From the NCBI GenBank assembly GCA_015680685.1, contig MNCI01019003.1, positions 208,246 to 272,245 on the forward strand: a stretch of 64,000 nucleotides of DNA, in the 5' to 3' direction. Shown here piece by piece: positions 34,880-45,272 of this stretch (positions are counted from its first letter, which is position 1; every line of letters starts with the position of its first letter). Under the pieces are notes generated by a model that saw nothing but the letters and a program-made list of their open reading frames with translations, was not told where the DNA came from and did not search any database. Origin of the DNA: Gnetum montanum. Lineage: Eukaryota; Streptophyta; Gnetopsida; Gnetales; Gnetaceae. The position numbers and the translations under genes were made by a program.

Positions 34880-35344
34880 CATACTAATACAATCCATAGA
34901 CTCAAACATCACTATCAAAATTTACCTAGGTTGCAACTCCCTATGGATGGAAAATTAATCGTAGAAACTGATGCATCGAATGAATTTTGGGGAGCCACTC
35001 TAAAAGAAGATAATGATGTGGCTATTCATATCTATCAATATTCCTCTAAAAAATTCTTAGAAACCCAAAATAATTATCATAGTACACATAAGGAGTTATT
35101 ATCCATCATCAAAGGAATCAAGAAATTCATATTATTCCTCCAAAATAAACATTTAATTATAAGGAGTGATCTAAAACACTTGGATTGATATCTTAGCTCC
35201 AAAAATCTAAATAAAGTTGCTCACACACATTTAATTACATGGCCTCTGTATTTAGCTAACTTTGATTTTCCTACAAAGTTCATTGATGGAAAGAAAAACA
35301 ATCTCATTGACTTCTTAACTAGAGAGTATCATCTCTTTGCTTAA
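34880..35344 (+). pseudogene. RNase H of endogenous caulimovirid copy 1
   Basis: The core reads KLIVETDASNEFWGATL (first Asp, near 34946), then the YSSKKFLETQNNYHSTHKEL block with the conserved Glu, and LIIRSDLKHL (third Asp). A stop follows at 35186. A further segment to 35343 contains a shared ending of FIDGKKNNLIDFLTREY with the final Asp. The Y-S-S-x-x-F...Y-x-x-x-x-K-E-L arrangement is characteristic of the caulimovirid RNase H. Confidence 0.85.
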
Positions 35345-35462
35345 GCTACTAATGTGTTTTGTTATTTTCCTTTGTAGATATACTAATACAAGAAGGATGG
35401 ATTTTAAGATTTTCCACTCTCCTACAGCCTTGTAGGGCTAATGAAGTTTTTATACCAACACT

Positions 35463-36251
35463 AGAATAGGAACCTCACCAAATCCAACATGGAGTAGACT
35501 TTACCATACTATGAATCTTTTTAGAAATGAGGACCATTTTGGAAGAATTAAAGAATTTTTTTATCATCCTATGGTACCACCTATTAAAATCATATCCTAT
35601 GTTGAAATGACTAATCTAAGCCTTCAACCTGATCCCACTAATGAAGAAGCCTATGTTACCTATAACCCACTACACTAGCCATTGTATAAACCAAGTTCTT
35701 TCCATCACTTCAAAATTGAAATAAACAAATCACAAAATCCTAATGAACTATTTTTACAATGATGGGAAGAATTTGGTAACTCTCCAAGATACTATGCTCC
35801 TACCTACCCTCAACATCTTTTTCATAGGAGAAATGAATATCATGGTGATTTTATCTATTATGGAGATCTTCAAAAAAGAGGTTGGTATACACTAAATTTT
35901 AGCTATAATTCCAGTTTCTACCTAACAACATGTAGCATGCAAAGGATTGATTTGTCTAATCCTTGGGGATATGCCTTCTACAGAGATTTCTACACCTCCA
36001 ACAAATATGACATCAAAAAATATTACTCAAAACAAGGCATTCAAAAACCAAGGTCACTAAATCTATTGTTTCTTGAGAAAAGGATAGTCTAGGCCCACAA
36101 TGATGGTACTGAGTATTAAATTTTAAATTGGCTTTATCATGGATCACCAGTCCATCACTTTACTCCTCCTTCATCTCCTCATGTGTGGAGCCAAATTGAA
36201 GATGATTTTGTCCACTCTAATGAAGAATATGATTCCCCTAGAGATGCGTGA
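35463..36251 (+). pseudogene. Downstream ORF of endogenous caulimovirid, unknown function
   Basis: After RNase H one frame stays readable for about 260 codons (35463-36251), with four or five in-frame stops. It is rich in Tyr, Pro, His and Phe, with segments such as YAPTYPQHLFHRRNEYHGDF and NPWGYAFYRDFYTSN. I do not recognise the family. A second ORF after the replicase is known from some caulimovirids (for example florendoviruses) and the transactivator of others, but I see no signature of the transactivator. Upstream, another frame (about 35380-35468) may hold its start. Confidence 0.5.
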
Positions 36252-36385
36252 CTATACAAAAAGTGGCTTGTACAATAATCTACCTTTGTAAAGTGTCTTT
36301 TTTAGATTCCATATTGATAAGGGTCTAGTACTTAGGTGGTTGTGTAAATGCACTGGCTATAGTAAAAGTGTCGCTTGTTCCTCCC

Positions 36386-36533
36386 ATAAAAGGAGATCCC
36401 TAGTATCCTTGAGAGGCATCAAAAGAGATATTGTCAGAGTTGCTCATAGCACCTTGCAAGTATTCCTTCCAAGCATCCCTCAAGAGTTTTGAGTCTTTGA
36501 TTGTATCTTTGAGTTTTTCTCAATGTGAATAAA
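36386..36533 (+). promoter_or_regulatory. Pararetroviral promoter/poly(A) region
   Basis: A TATA-like CATAAAAGG at 36385-36393 is followed about 135 bases later by AATAAA (36528-36533). A TATA box closely followed by a poly(A) signal is the layout of the caulimovirid intergenic region that produces the terminally redundant pregenomic RNA. Activity is not implied. Confidence 0.5.
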
Positions 36534-36647
36534 TGATATTTGACTCTATGGCAAGATAATTTTGTTTTTGAACATTTCTTACACTACTATAATAGAGAAA
36601 AAATCTGGTGGAGACTAACTATGGAGTCAAGTGTGAGGCTCTCCCAA

Positions 36648-38786
36648 AAGTGTGTGGGTATGATTCTCTTCTAGCTAAAGAAACCTCAACACCACTATCT
36701 ATCAATGCATCTATACAATATTCTTTATAATGTGGAAACTTAATAGTTAGTAAGAAAACGGATGTTGATAATCTTTCTTGGTTATTATTGACTAGTTTAA
36801 TAGGTAGAGCTACCTGAGTTTCTTCTTGGTATTACATCCTTTCTGTACTTTCTTATTCTCTCTCTAGGTCTTCTAATTCCTAGGTGACCCACTAGATGAA
36901 TTTCGTAAGTTGTATCCTAGTGGTTCTCCATATGTTTTTGCTTAGGTTAGGTTGTTCTTATTGTGAAATGCTAAGAGGTGAGTTTGGTTTAGAGGGGAAC
37001 ATTTTCTCTATAGGTTTATACTAGGAATAGTACTAACTATCTTCCTTAGGTTCTATATCTAGATAGAGGAACATTTGTTCTTCTAGATAATATCTTTGTG
37101 CTTCCAACTCACTCTTTTTCCCCTTAATGTGTTTCTTGAGTGACCTATACTTATGTATGTCATCTGCTAGTGCTTTTCCTAATTTTTCTTTAAGTTTTTT
37201 TAATTATATTTTTATCCTAATACATACTAGATCTCTTTCTATGGGATCAATGTTGGTTGTATTCAATGGTCTAGCTAATAATGATTCTTATTCTTCTATT
37301 TCTTTTATGATAGGATATTTCGAAGGATGTGAAGAAAATGAAAATCTTGTATGATGACCATGATGTTGTCCTCTATGAATGTTCATGTTGTAGTAAAATA
37401 CAACATCAAAATCATCTGTATCCCCACCACCATCAGAAAGAGGATCATCTTGATCAGTAGTAGAGTTAATTAAAGGGTCACTAAATTTGGAGGATTTAAG
37501 GAGGATGTCTCTTGCTTCAAAAGGTATAGAAGAATCATATGTGAGTTCATAATATTATTTAGAGAGATGATGATGCTCAATGAAATTGACCTTATTGGAA
37601 TGTTTATCCCTTTTTAGGAAACTTCTAACAAAATGATTTCCACTATAGAAAAAAATTTTAATATTAGCTTTTCAAACTTTGTTTTTTCTCCATTTGAACA
37701 TTTCTCTAAATGGCTTAGAAGTAGTTTCATCTAGATATTTTCTATGCCATTATTTATTTGGTTTCCCAAACTGATGTTTGTGTTTTGAATAGCACAATTC
37801 CTTTTCTTTTTCATAGAACCTTTCTTCATGACATAATTTCATACAAAGATATTTACCTAATTTTTTACCTAAACTATTAACTAATTTTTGTGCCTATTGA
37901 TCATAGCAGATTTCTCTATTTATTGATTTCATAAATAATTGAATGGCACTAAAACTCATTTCTTCTAAATAGAGTTCACGTTGTTGTAGCTCAACATGAT
38001 ATTTATTACAAAATGATTGTTGGATGACCCAATAAGGTGTTCTTTGTCATCAAGATCATGAGTTAACTTCCCATGATAATACCATTCTTCCATTGTGTTA
38101 AGGAATTCAAGAAGATCTTGTATCCTATGTAATTGAGCTTTAAAGAAACATTATTTGCATGCATAATCACAATCTAGTTTCTTACCTATAAACTCTTTAG
38201 AAATTGTGTTTATTAAAACTATCAAAGGACTATGCACTAACTTCATATGAACTTCTAGTTTGATTTGGTTCCACCACCATCTTTAGATTCCTTCAAAATT
38301 CATGGAAAAATTTCTAATAGTATGAGATGTTGTATGTTTATCTCATAATACCTATCTATCTATGAACTCATTTATATTGTTTATTACCTTTTGTCTTTCT
38401 AGAATAGACAATTTATCCATACTAAAAAACGGAGCCTTTTCACTTGTTAACCTGGCTTGTACTGTTGTGTAATTAGCAAGTCTATCAACATAAGCACCAT
38501 GTGATTTTAACAATTCTTTTTCTTCAAATTCAAGAGAAGCTTATTTTCTTTCCTCATCAAAAGTATCCATATATGTTATAGAAGATTCTACACGCTCATT
38601 GGCATTAATGGCTTTTCCTTTCTCTTTGTAAGATGGTTTTGCCCTTCTCCTATGCGTGTGTACATGTTTTCTAGTGGATGTGATTCCTGTAGGAGATCCA
38701 AGAATTGGTTATGGGATTTTAGGGCATTTAGTTTTAGACATTGTAGTAATTATTTTCTCTTTATTCGTAGGAATCCAAATCTTATG
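36648..38786 (-). mobile_element. Endogenous caulimovirid copy 2, left part
   Basis: The reverse complement of this segment aligns with copy 1 from the protease back into the capsid (copy 1 about 33620 down to 31490). It includes the protease active-site DSG (about 36690-36702), the acidic tail, the same degenerate zinc knuckle (about 37640-37690) and the basic capsid segment. It joins copy 1 tail-to-tail near 36648. It is interrupted at 38786 by element A and resumes at 51827. RT and RNase H are absent from this copy. Confidence 0.82.
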
Positions 38787-40377
38787 TGAAACACCCCAAA
38801 AATTCAAAGGCATGCTTGCATCACTAGGCCTTGCAATTCGTGCAACGCTACGATAGTTCTTTGGGAGGAGACCGCCCTGAATTCATGTCGGCCAATTTGG
38901 AAATTTTTCTATAGGCTCTATAGATCATCTTGCCTATCCACCTAAGTAGTTTACCCAGCTAACAACTTGCTCAAAAGCAATGCATAGAGTCGACAACAGT
39001 GCTCAGAATGCATGAAACAGTTCAGTAAGTTTTCTAGGTCACGAAATTTGCTACACTATGCTACGCCTCAGTATGTAGCATAGCAAGCTTTAGAAAATGG
39101 TTACAGAATGAAGTGCCATGCTACGCTATACTACGCAGCATAGCACAATGCAGCAAAAGCTAGACGGTCAGTCCCCTCACCTGACTTTGAGTTCTTTAGC
39201 AATGTCTCTTTTCGTCAAAAAGTGACGAACCATGTCTGCTGCTACACTACACTGAGCTACATGGCATATTGAGGTGTAGCAATTCTATGGAGGTGACAGA
39301 AGGTAACTCAAAGGGCAAGATTAGCAAGTTTGCAAGTTTCGTAGTGCAGAAGGCAAAGTCGGTAGATTGGAAAAGTCTTTGCGACTAAGGCCAATTGCTA
39401 TGCTACGTAGCGTAGCATAGCATAGCAAGTGTGCAGCTTACATATAGCGGAACATGTAACAAGATGCTACACTACACTAAACATGCTACGCTATGAAGCA
39501 TAGTAAAGCATGACAGGTGGTTGTGCGGCATCAATGCACTTCACTTAATTAAACTGTTGGCACACATCTCTAGATGTTGATAGTGCAATTACGATGTGGC
39601 AAGCTCACAATTATGGCATAGTAGACTCATGGTCACAACGGTCATGCATGTTTAACAGTCATGCAGGCACGTGCAGCACAGACAAGTCAACATGGACCCA
39701 AGGCACCTGGTGTCCAAACTACCCCTTTCATACACCCTTGGTCCTATAAATACCCCAATGAGAAACATTTGAAAGGCTCCCTTTTTGGCATTTTAGGTTG
39801 GTCCCAGATGTTCTTTGGCAAACTAGCAAGTTAACATTGTAACCTTGAGCATTGTAAGCTTTCTATTTGACACTACAAATAGTTAGCATCCTCAGCTGAC
39901 ATTTTGTTCCACCCTCTTTCTACCACCTTGGTAGAATTTCTGCATTGTCTACTCCTGAGTCCGCATCCAAGCACATAGCCATCTTGCTCCATGCATCTTG
40001 GTTATTCTCAGGATCTCTGCACTCCTCAATGTTGTGCAACCAACTATATCCATCTTGACAGAGCAAACTTGTAGCTTCGAAATGGTGCATTTTTCTAACT
40101 ACATTTTACTTTGTTTTTTGTTTATTACTACATTTTATAGTGTTCTCTATTTCCTTTACATTCAAGCATTACTTCGCGCTATCATTTCTGTTTTCAAATC
40201 ACATGTTGCAAAGGGCTATATAGATGCTGACTAAGTTCCTGTCTGATTGACCAAACCATTCAGGGCACCCCATATCCATTCCATCTAGCATGGCCCTCCC
40301 ATAGATATGAGGTTGAGACTATACATGGCTGCCGACCCCTCGGTGTTTTCTAGCTGCCAACATTTTCAGTTGCAATA
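38787..40377 (+). repeat. 5' LTR of element A
   Basis: Starts TGAAACACC and ends TTGCAATA; the 3' LTR ends CACAACA, so the last CA has decayed here. The TATA box TATAAATA is at 39745-39752. Upstream of it lie at least five inverted-repeat clusters built from TGCTACGCTATG and its complement (39055-39135, 39235-39290, 39395-39430, 39470-39515). Confidence 0.88.
39745..39752 (+). promoter_or_regulatory. TATA box in the 5' LTR of element A
   Basis: TATAAATA is conserved with the 3' LTR (51194-51201) and the LTR of element B (57969-57976, minus strand). The surrounding CCTATAAATACCCC is also largely kept. Confidence 0.6.
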
Positions 40378-40383
40378 GTTTTT

Positions 40384-40400
40384 TGATGCTAGAAGGAGGG
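40384..40400 (+). other. Primer-binding site of element A
   Basis: TGATGCTAGAAGGAGGG follows the LTR end after a T-run. It differs at one base from the site of element D (TGGTGC...), consistent with decay of the same primer site. The tRNA was not assigned. Confidence 0.65.
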
Positions 40401-40420
40401 CCTTTAGTGCCCTTTCCGCA

Positions 40421-40858
40421 TGTCATGGTAGTCCTGTAAGCCTTCTACACCCTGATACACATTAGCATAAACTTAACACATGTCTACGATTGTTTATGCA
40501 TTGTGTGGTATAGATCGGTCACCTTGACAGTTCCTCAAGAGCCCTACAAGACATAAAGCCTCCAATCACTAGTTGCCCTACCCACCTTATAGTAGTCTTG
40601 CATGTGCTTTGTACCCTATTGTGCGCTAGCGTATCGTGGGATGCAGATCAATTGCTTTGACAGTTCCTCGGGGACCCTATGAGACATAATGCCTTCTTGA
40701 TCGCTAGTTAATTTGCCCATCTTATGGTAGTCTTGCATGCGCTCTGTACCCTATTGTGCACTAGCATAAATGTGATACCCTTTAGTGGTTGTTTATGCTT
40801 CGTGTGGTATAGATCAGTCACCTCAACGGTTCCTCAAGAGCCCGACAAGACATAAATA
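40421..40858 (+). repeat. Tandem repeats in the leader of element A
   Basis: Three diverged units begin near GGTAGTC (40427), AGTAGTC (40599) and GGTAGTC (40728). Each carries a CAGTTCCTCAAGAGCCC-like segment near its end, followed by a GACATAA word. The unit length varies (about 172 and 129 bases) because an internal TTGTTTATGC..GTGTGGTATAGATC part is missing from the middle unit. The leader runs to the gag start near 40925. Confidence 0.65.
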
Positions 40859-40924
40859 CATTTTTGATTTCTTTTTGATTGCTTTCCAATTCTTTCTTCT
40901 TATTGCAAAACTATTTAGCTTACA

Positions 40925-43850
40925 ATGGCTTTTCAACTACTACTGCTAATGCATTCAATGTGGAAGTTCCCTTCAATGTTGAGGTTCCCATCATGATTCA
41001 AGGCACTACTGGTGCCGAACAACTGCTGAACCTAATGCTAGAAACATGTTGATCCCTCAAGATTCAAAATTGAGACCTTGAGGGCTTTGCCCAGCAACAT
41101 GAGCATTACAAATTTCTCTATGCAAAGGTGTAAGAAAGTCTTTGAGTTCACTTATGGCAATGGGAAGGAATTTGTTCCCACTCCTGGTGCTTCCATACCT
41201 TTTGACATAGATGAATCAATAGCTGCTAGACCAGCTAATCCAGTTGGCTAGGCTTAGGGAGCAACAGGACACAACGTCCAACCAAGATGATGCCTTCCAA
41301 GATGGACAGAAGGAACTCGATTCCCAATTAGATGAGGGAGGTCAAACCAACCCCGTTCCTATCATGCCTACCCAATCCTTCTAGGCCAATCTGTTATCTA
41401 TCACCGCTTCCTTTGTGATCACACCTACGCCTCCACAACCCATGATTACAACTACCATGGGTAGCCATGTTAACCCCATGGCATTTCAATTTCCTCTCTC
41501 ACCTATTTTACTTGTTTTGTTTGTAGCCACTATTCCTTCTCAAGCTGTTTAGCAATCCATTCCTATAGCATATCATATGCCTATCATGACTATCCTGCTC
41601 CCACGTTCATACTATGCCTACCTCATAATCGTACGCAGCTTCTGTTTCCATTCCTACATTCACCTTTGTTCCACCCACTGTGGTGGGCCCCGGCCCATCC
41701 ACATGGTGGACCCCATTTGCTTCTGCACTTATTCTGCAACTGTCATAAATGTCTCATTATGTTTGCTCTTAGATCCACTAAGCCTTGCAAATGGTACAAC
41801 CCAACACGGGGCTATGGTCTATGTTGCCAACGATACAAGTGGTTCATCTGGTATCCCAACCCATGGTTGCTACCCTAACAACACCACCTACCAAGTGGTG
41901 GATAACACAAGCAGCACCATTCACGGGGGTCACCCCAATGGCATCGTCAATGGGTCATGTTGTCACCTCCACCATTCCATGGATGGGGACTACCTCTGAA
42001 AACTATCCACAACATCATAGGGTCTGAACCAAGTGTTCCAACTCATCTAGACCCTTACTGAGGAAATAAAATTCCTCAAAGCTACTGGGTCTGACACAGT
42101 ACAAGTCATTGAATTTTACCAAGATGACCCCATTAGCCCTACGATCCCTACTTTGACACTACCCTTAGGGATGTCCCTACCACACTTCACGAAATACGAT
42201 GGGGAGGGAGATCCCAATGCACATCTTGTTCCCTTTAGGTCCAAATCCCTTCTATTACAACAATGGCTACACATAATTATTCATATCTTTGCCATCTCTT
42301 TACTTGGGAAAGCCCTAGATTGGTACCATGCGCTGCCATGCTCATCCATTTCAACTTTGGAAGAGCTCCTAACCTGGTTTGTGACATGCTTCAAGTACAA
42401 CTTGAAGCCAAAAACCACACTGGATCAGTTGATGAGTGTGAAGTAAGATCCTCTAGAGCTAGTCCAAAAGATCATTCAGCATTGGAGCACAACCCTTAAT
42501 GAAATCCTTGAGCCCATCGCGGAGGCTCACTTGCTAGCTATCTTTAAGGGTGCAGTGAAAGACTTCATCAAGTCTAAACTATACTACCTTGCTCCTTGCT
42601 CTCTTAGTCAGGCTTTTTCTTAGACTAAGAGCATACAGGATGCGTCTGAGGCAAGTAAAGACCTAGCCTACATTGCCTACAAAAACACCTTTACAAAGAA
42701 GGAAAAGGGTAAGGCCCCAACAACCATAGTGGATACTATGGTGATTGAGACCAAGCCCAAACCTAGTAACAATGGTAACAAGAATGCCAAGAAGCCAGTT
42801 GCACCCATGACTAACCCCATGCCCAAACAGGACCATGTACTGCAGCCTCCCATACCTGCACCTAAGACATCTGCACAACCCAAATCCAACTTTCAACACA
42901 AAGATCGCTCAAAGTACACCCCACTACCTCTCTAGCCTTTGGAACTTCTGAAGGAACTATTGGCAGCATGGTACATCCAACATAAGAAAATGTTGGAAGA
43001 AGCAATTAGGAGACATCACCACTATTGCAAGCTTCTTAGGAACCCTTCGTTGGCCTTGCCTAATGAGCCTCCAATTTCTATGGATTTCAAGCTGGATAGG
43101 TTTTTTGACTACCACCAACAGTGTGGTTACAACATAGATTACTGTCTGGCATTGTAGGATGACATCCAGAGATTATTCGACCAAGGAAAACTGGTGCTAG
43201 ATGAAAGTAACCCAGTACACCCTGAAAACCAATCTATGTATGTCTACATAGATCCAGTAAACACCAACAATTCCGATTACATCATCAATGCCATCAACAT
43301 GGACAGTGATCCTGGGCCACCCTAGCAGCCATTCGTGGTCTATGTGCCTCAATGTTGTGCACCAGTACTATTGACGATTGGTTGAGGCTTGCAATAGCTA
43401 TTCATCCTAAGAGTCCCTCCACAGGCATCCACCTTTGCTTCACCTACTAGAAAAACCACGCTACCCTACTCGTTAACACCTCTAGCTCCATTTCTCATCA
43501 GGGGGTCGATGCCTTCGACAACCACCATCCCATCCAAAATAGCTGAACAACCTTCTTATCCTAAAAGGCATGAAGTTCACTTCACAGGTGAAATATCAAA
43601 AGGAAGTACCGCCTAAGGTATTCCCAAGACTATGCCTTTGCCCCTTGCATGTGTGCCTTCATCACCAAAGATGAATGTCGGTATGACCACGCAGTTTCCA
43701 CTGCTCTATCAAAAGGGGTCTGAACCCAGATCCAAAGTCACCCCTCCTCAGAAAATTTGTCTCCTAGGATGAATAGAAGAGGAGGAAAGTGTAAAACAAG
43801 GGGGTGGCAAAGACCTCCTGAACACCCTCGCTTAGGTCAAACAAGCTCTA
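40925..43850 (+). pseudogene. gag of element A
   Basis: An ATG at 40925 opens a frame that shifts repeatedly. Recognisable parts are an N-terminal segment ending FEFTYGNGKEF near 41160, a Pro/Thr/His-rich variable region (41.3-42.0 kb), and the capsid-type core (42153-42446). The core has LPHFTKYDGEGDPNAHL and LLGKALDWYHALP. A basic Lys/Pro-rich C-terminal part ends in KDRSKYTPLPL (42729-42935) and is followed by a CGYNIDYCLAL segment near 43120 that resembles a decayed Cys/His motif. Gag of element C has the same order. Stops are frequent. Confidence 0.78.
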
Positions 43851-44384
43851 AAACAAAAAAGCACTATATTGAGCCTATACGACCTAATCATGACATCCAT
43901 CCCGCACCATGAGGCTCTGCTCCACATGTTGACAGCGACTTTGGTGAATGAAGACATGCCAGTAGAAGAGGAAGTGATCTACTCGATTATGCTTCCCTCC
44001 ATACCTACAAAGCCAGAACAGCCTCAACTAACCTTTTGCAATAACATCATTACGAAAGATCCCAAAAGAGGTCAGATGACTACAGCACCCCTCTTCATCA
44101 CAATTCGGGTCTGCCAACATGAGATCCGAAGGGTAAATGTTGATGATGGGGCTACTACAAATGTCATCCCCTTCCCTATTGTGGACAAGTTAGGCTTGGT
44201 TGACCAGATCAAACCCACAATGACATCATTCCTGAGGTCATTCAATAGGGTGTGGGTCGTGGTGAAGGGCACAGTCCATATAGACTTCATAGCAGGGGAC
44301 CAGTTCCCCACAAACGCAATGTTCATCGTGGTTGAGGAAATGCATGGGTTTAACTTGATCTTGGGGAGATCATGGTTAGCGTAG
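43851..44384 (+). pseudogene. Aspartic protease of element A
   Basis: An open 171-codon frame (43869-44384) begins with LSLYDLIMTSIPHHEALLHM. The retropepsin core follows, with VNVDDGATTNVIPF (active-site Asp kept, DDGA in place of DSG-type loops) near 44130, then MFIVVEEMHGFNLILGRSWL at the end. The N-terminal 75 residues are a conserved lead-in shared with element C. It is the longest intact protease frame in the Tat-like elements here. Confidence 0.82.
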
Positions 44385-44689
44385 CTTAGGACTGTCTCCT
44401 CACCCATAAACCAGGATATCCACTTGCCTTACATAGGTAAAGAGGTGGTGATCCATGGTGATGAAGTAGCAATGAAAGCAATCAACAACATGGGCATGGA
44501 ACAGGGCTTAGAAGTTATAACTTCTAAGAATGAAGTGCTTGTCATAGTTTACACTGACCATCTGGCAAGAGGTTTGGCTTAGTAGGCTGACCCTCAAAGC
44601 GCAAATGCATGGGTTGAGTTACCCTTCCAAGTGGGGGGCAACAATGTAGATGAAGTCCATGGTAGAGTGCCTCAGCCTTATGTTTCACT

Positions 44690-45100
44690 CAACCCTCGTT
44701 GGGTCAAGAAGCAACTACGCCTAGCGTAGCAACCCCTTCACTTCCTGCCCATGCATCATCTTTGTGCATTGATGCAATGGCTTAAAATAGCCTAAAACTA
44801 GCAATGTGCAATGGCCTGAAACGACCTAAAACTAGCAATGTGCATTTATGCAAAGGTCCGAAATGACCTAAAACTAGCGTTGTGCATTTACATATCATCC
44901 TTATTTTCACTCAACCCGAGTTGGGTCAAGAAGTAGCTACACCTAGCATATCAACCCCATTTTTTCCTACCCACGCACAGTCCTTGTGCATTTACACAAT
45001 GGCCCAAAACGCCTAAAACTAGCAATGCTACGCCATGTCCCAAAACGGCCTAAAACTAGCGATAACCCGAAACGGTTTAAAACTAGCACATGAAAGCATA
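44690..45100. repeat. Repeat block R1 (element A)
   Basis: Two larger copies of an ACTCAACCC..GTTGGGTCAAGAAG unit (44691 and 44911) alternate with about seven short units of the type GGCCTGAAACGACCTAAAAC followed by TAGC. The complementary form TGCTAGTTTTAGGTCGTTT equals the units seen in elements B and C. The block lies between protease and the antisense gene. Confidence 0.65.
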
Positions 45101-45272
45101 AAAATTTTACACAAAACATAGTGCATATACAATGCCCAAGTTAATGCAGAATCAATTTCTCTTCCCCAATCCATCCCTTTATTCCTTATTCTGGCCTCCT
45201 GACTAATGTTTGCAAACATCTTACAACAGTTCAAAATTTTAAAATATCTATAAAAAAAGGAATGCCATGCTA

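Larger units (their letters stand above)
29941..36647 (+). mobile_element. Endogenous caulimovirid, near unit-length copy 1
   Basis: This 6.7 kb segment has the order of a plant pararetrovirus genome: Met-tRNA primer site, movement protein, capsid with zinc knuckle, protease, RT, RNase H, a further ORF, then an intergenic region with promoter-like and poly(A) signals. There is no integrase and no LTR. Sequence before the primer site (29945-29972) resembles the far right end (36624-36650), sharing GAGTCAAGTG. The copy therefore looks like one circular genome opened near the primer site. Dozens of stops and frameshifts show it is an old, dead insertion. The genus was not assigned. Confidence 0.82.

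Noticed and set aside
39040-39520. CRISPR-like spaced repeats in the LTR
   Set aside because: Units are imperfect palindromic words with irregular spacing in a plant LTR, and the context is eukaryotic retroelement.
41577-42027. Three overlapping plus-strand frames of 70-140 codons
   Set aside because: They overlap in different frames within the Pro/Thr-rich part of gag. Low complexity keeps several frames open.
42663-42899. Minus-strand frames opposite gag of element A
   Set aside because: Hydrophobic shadows of the basic, Pro-rich gag C-terminus. No homologue in the equivalent place of element C.
44072-44407. Minus-strand frame of 111 codons opposite protease
   Set aside because: It overlaps the intact protease frame and has no features of the antisense gene, which starts further downstream.
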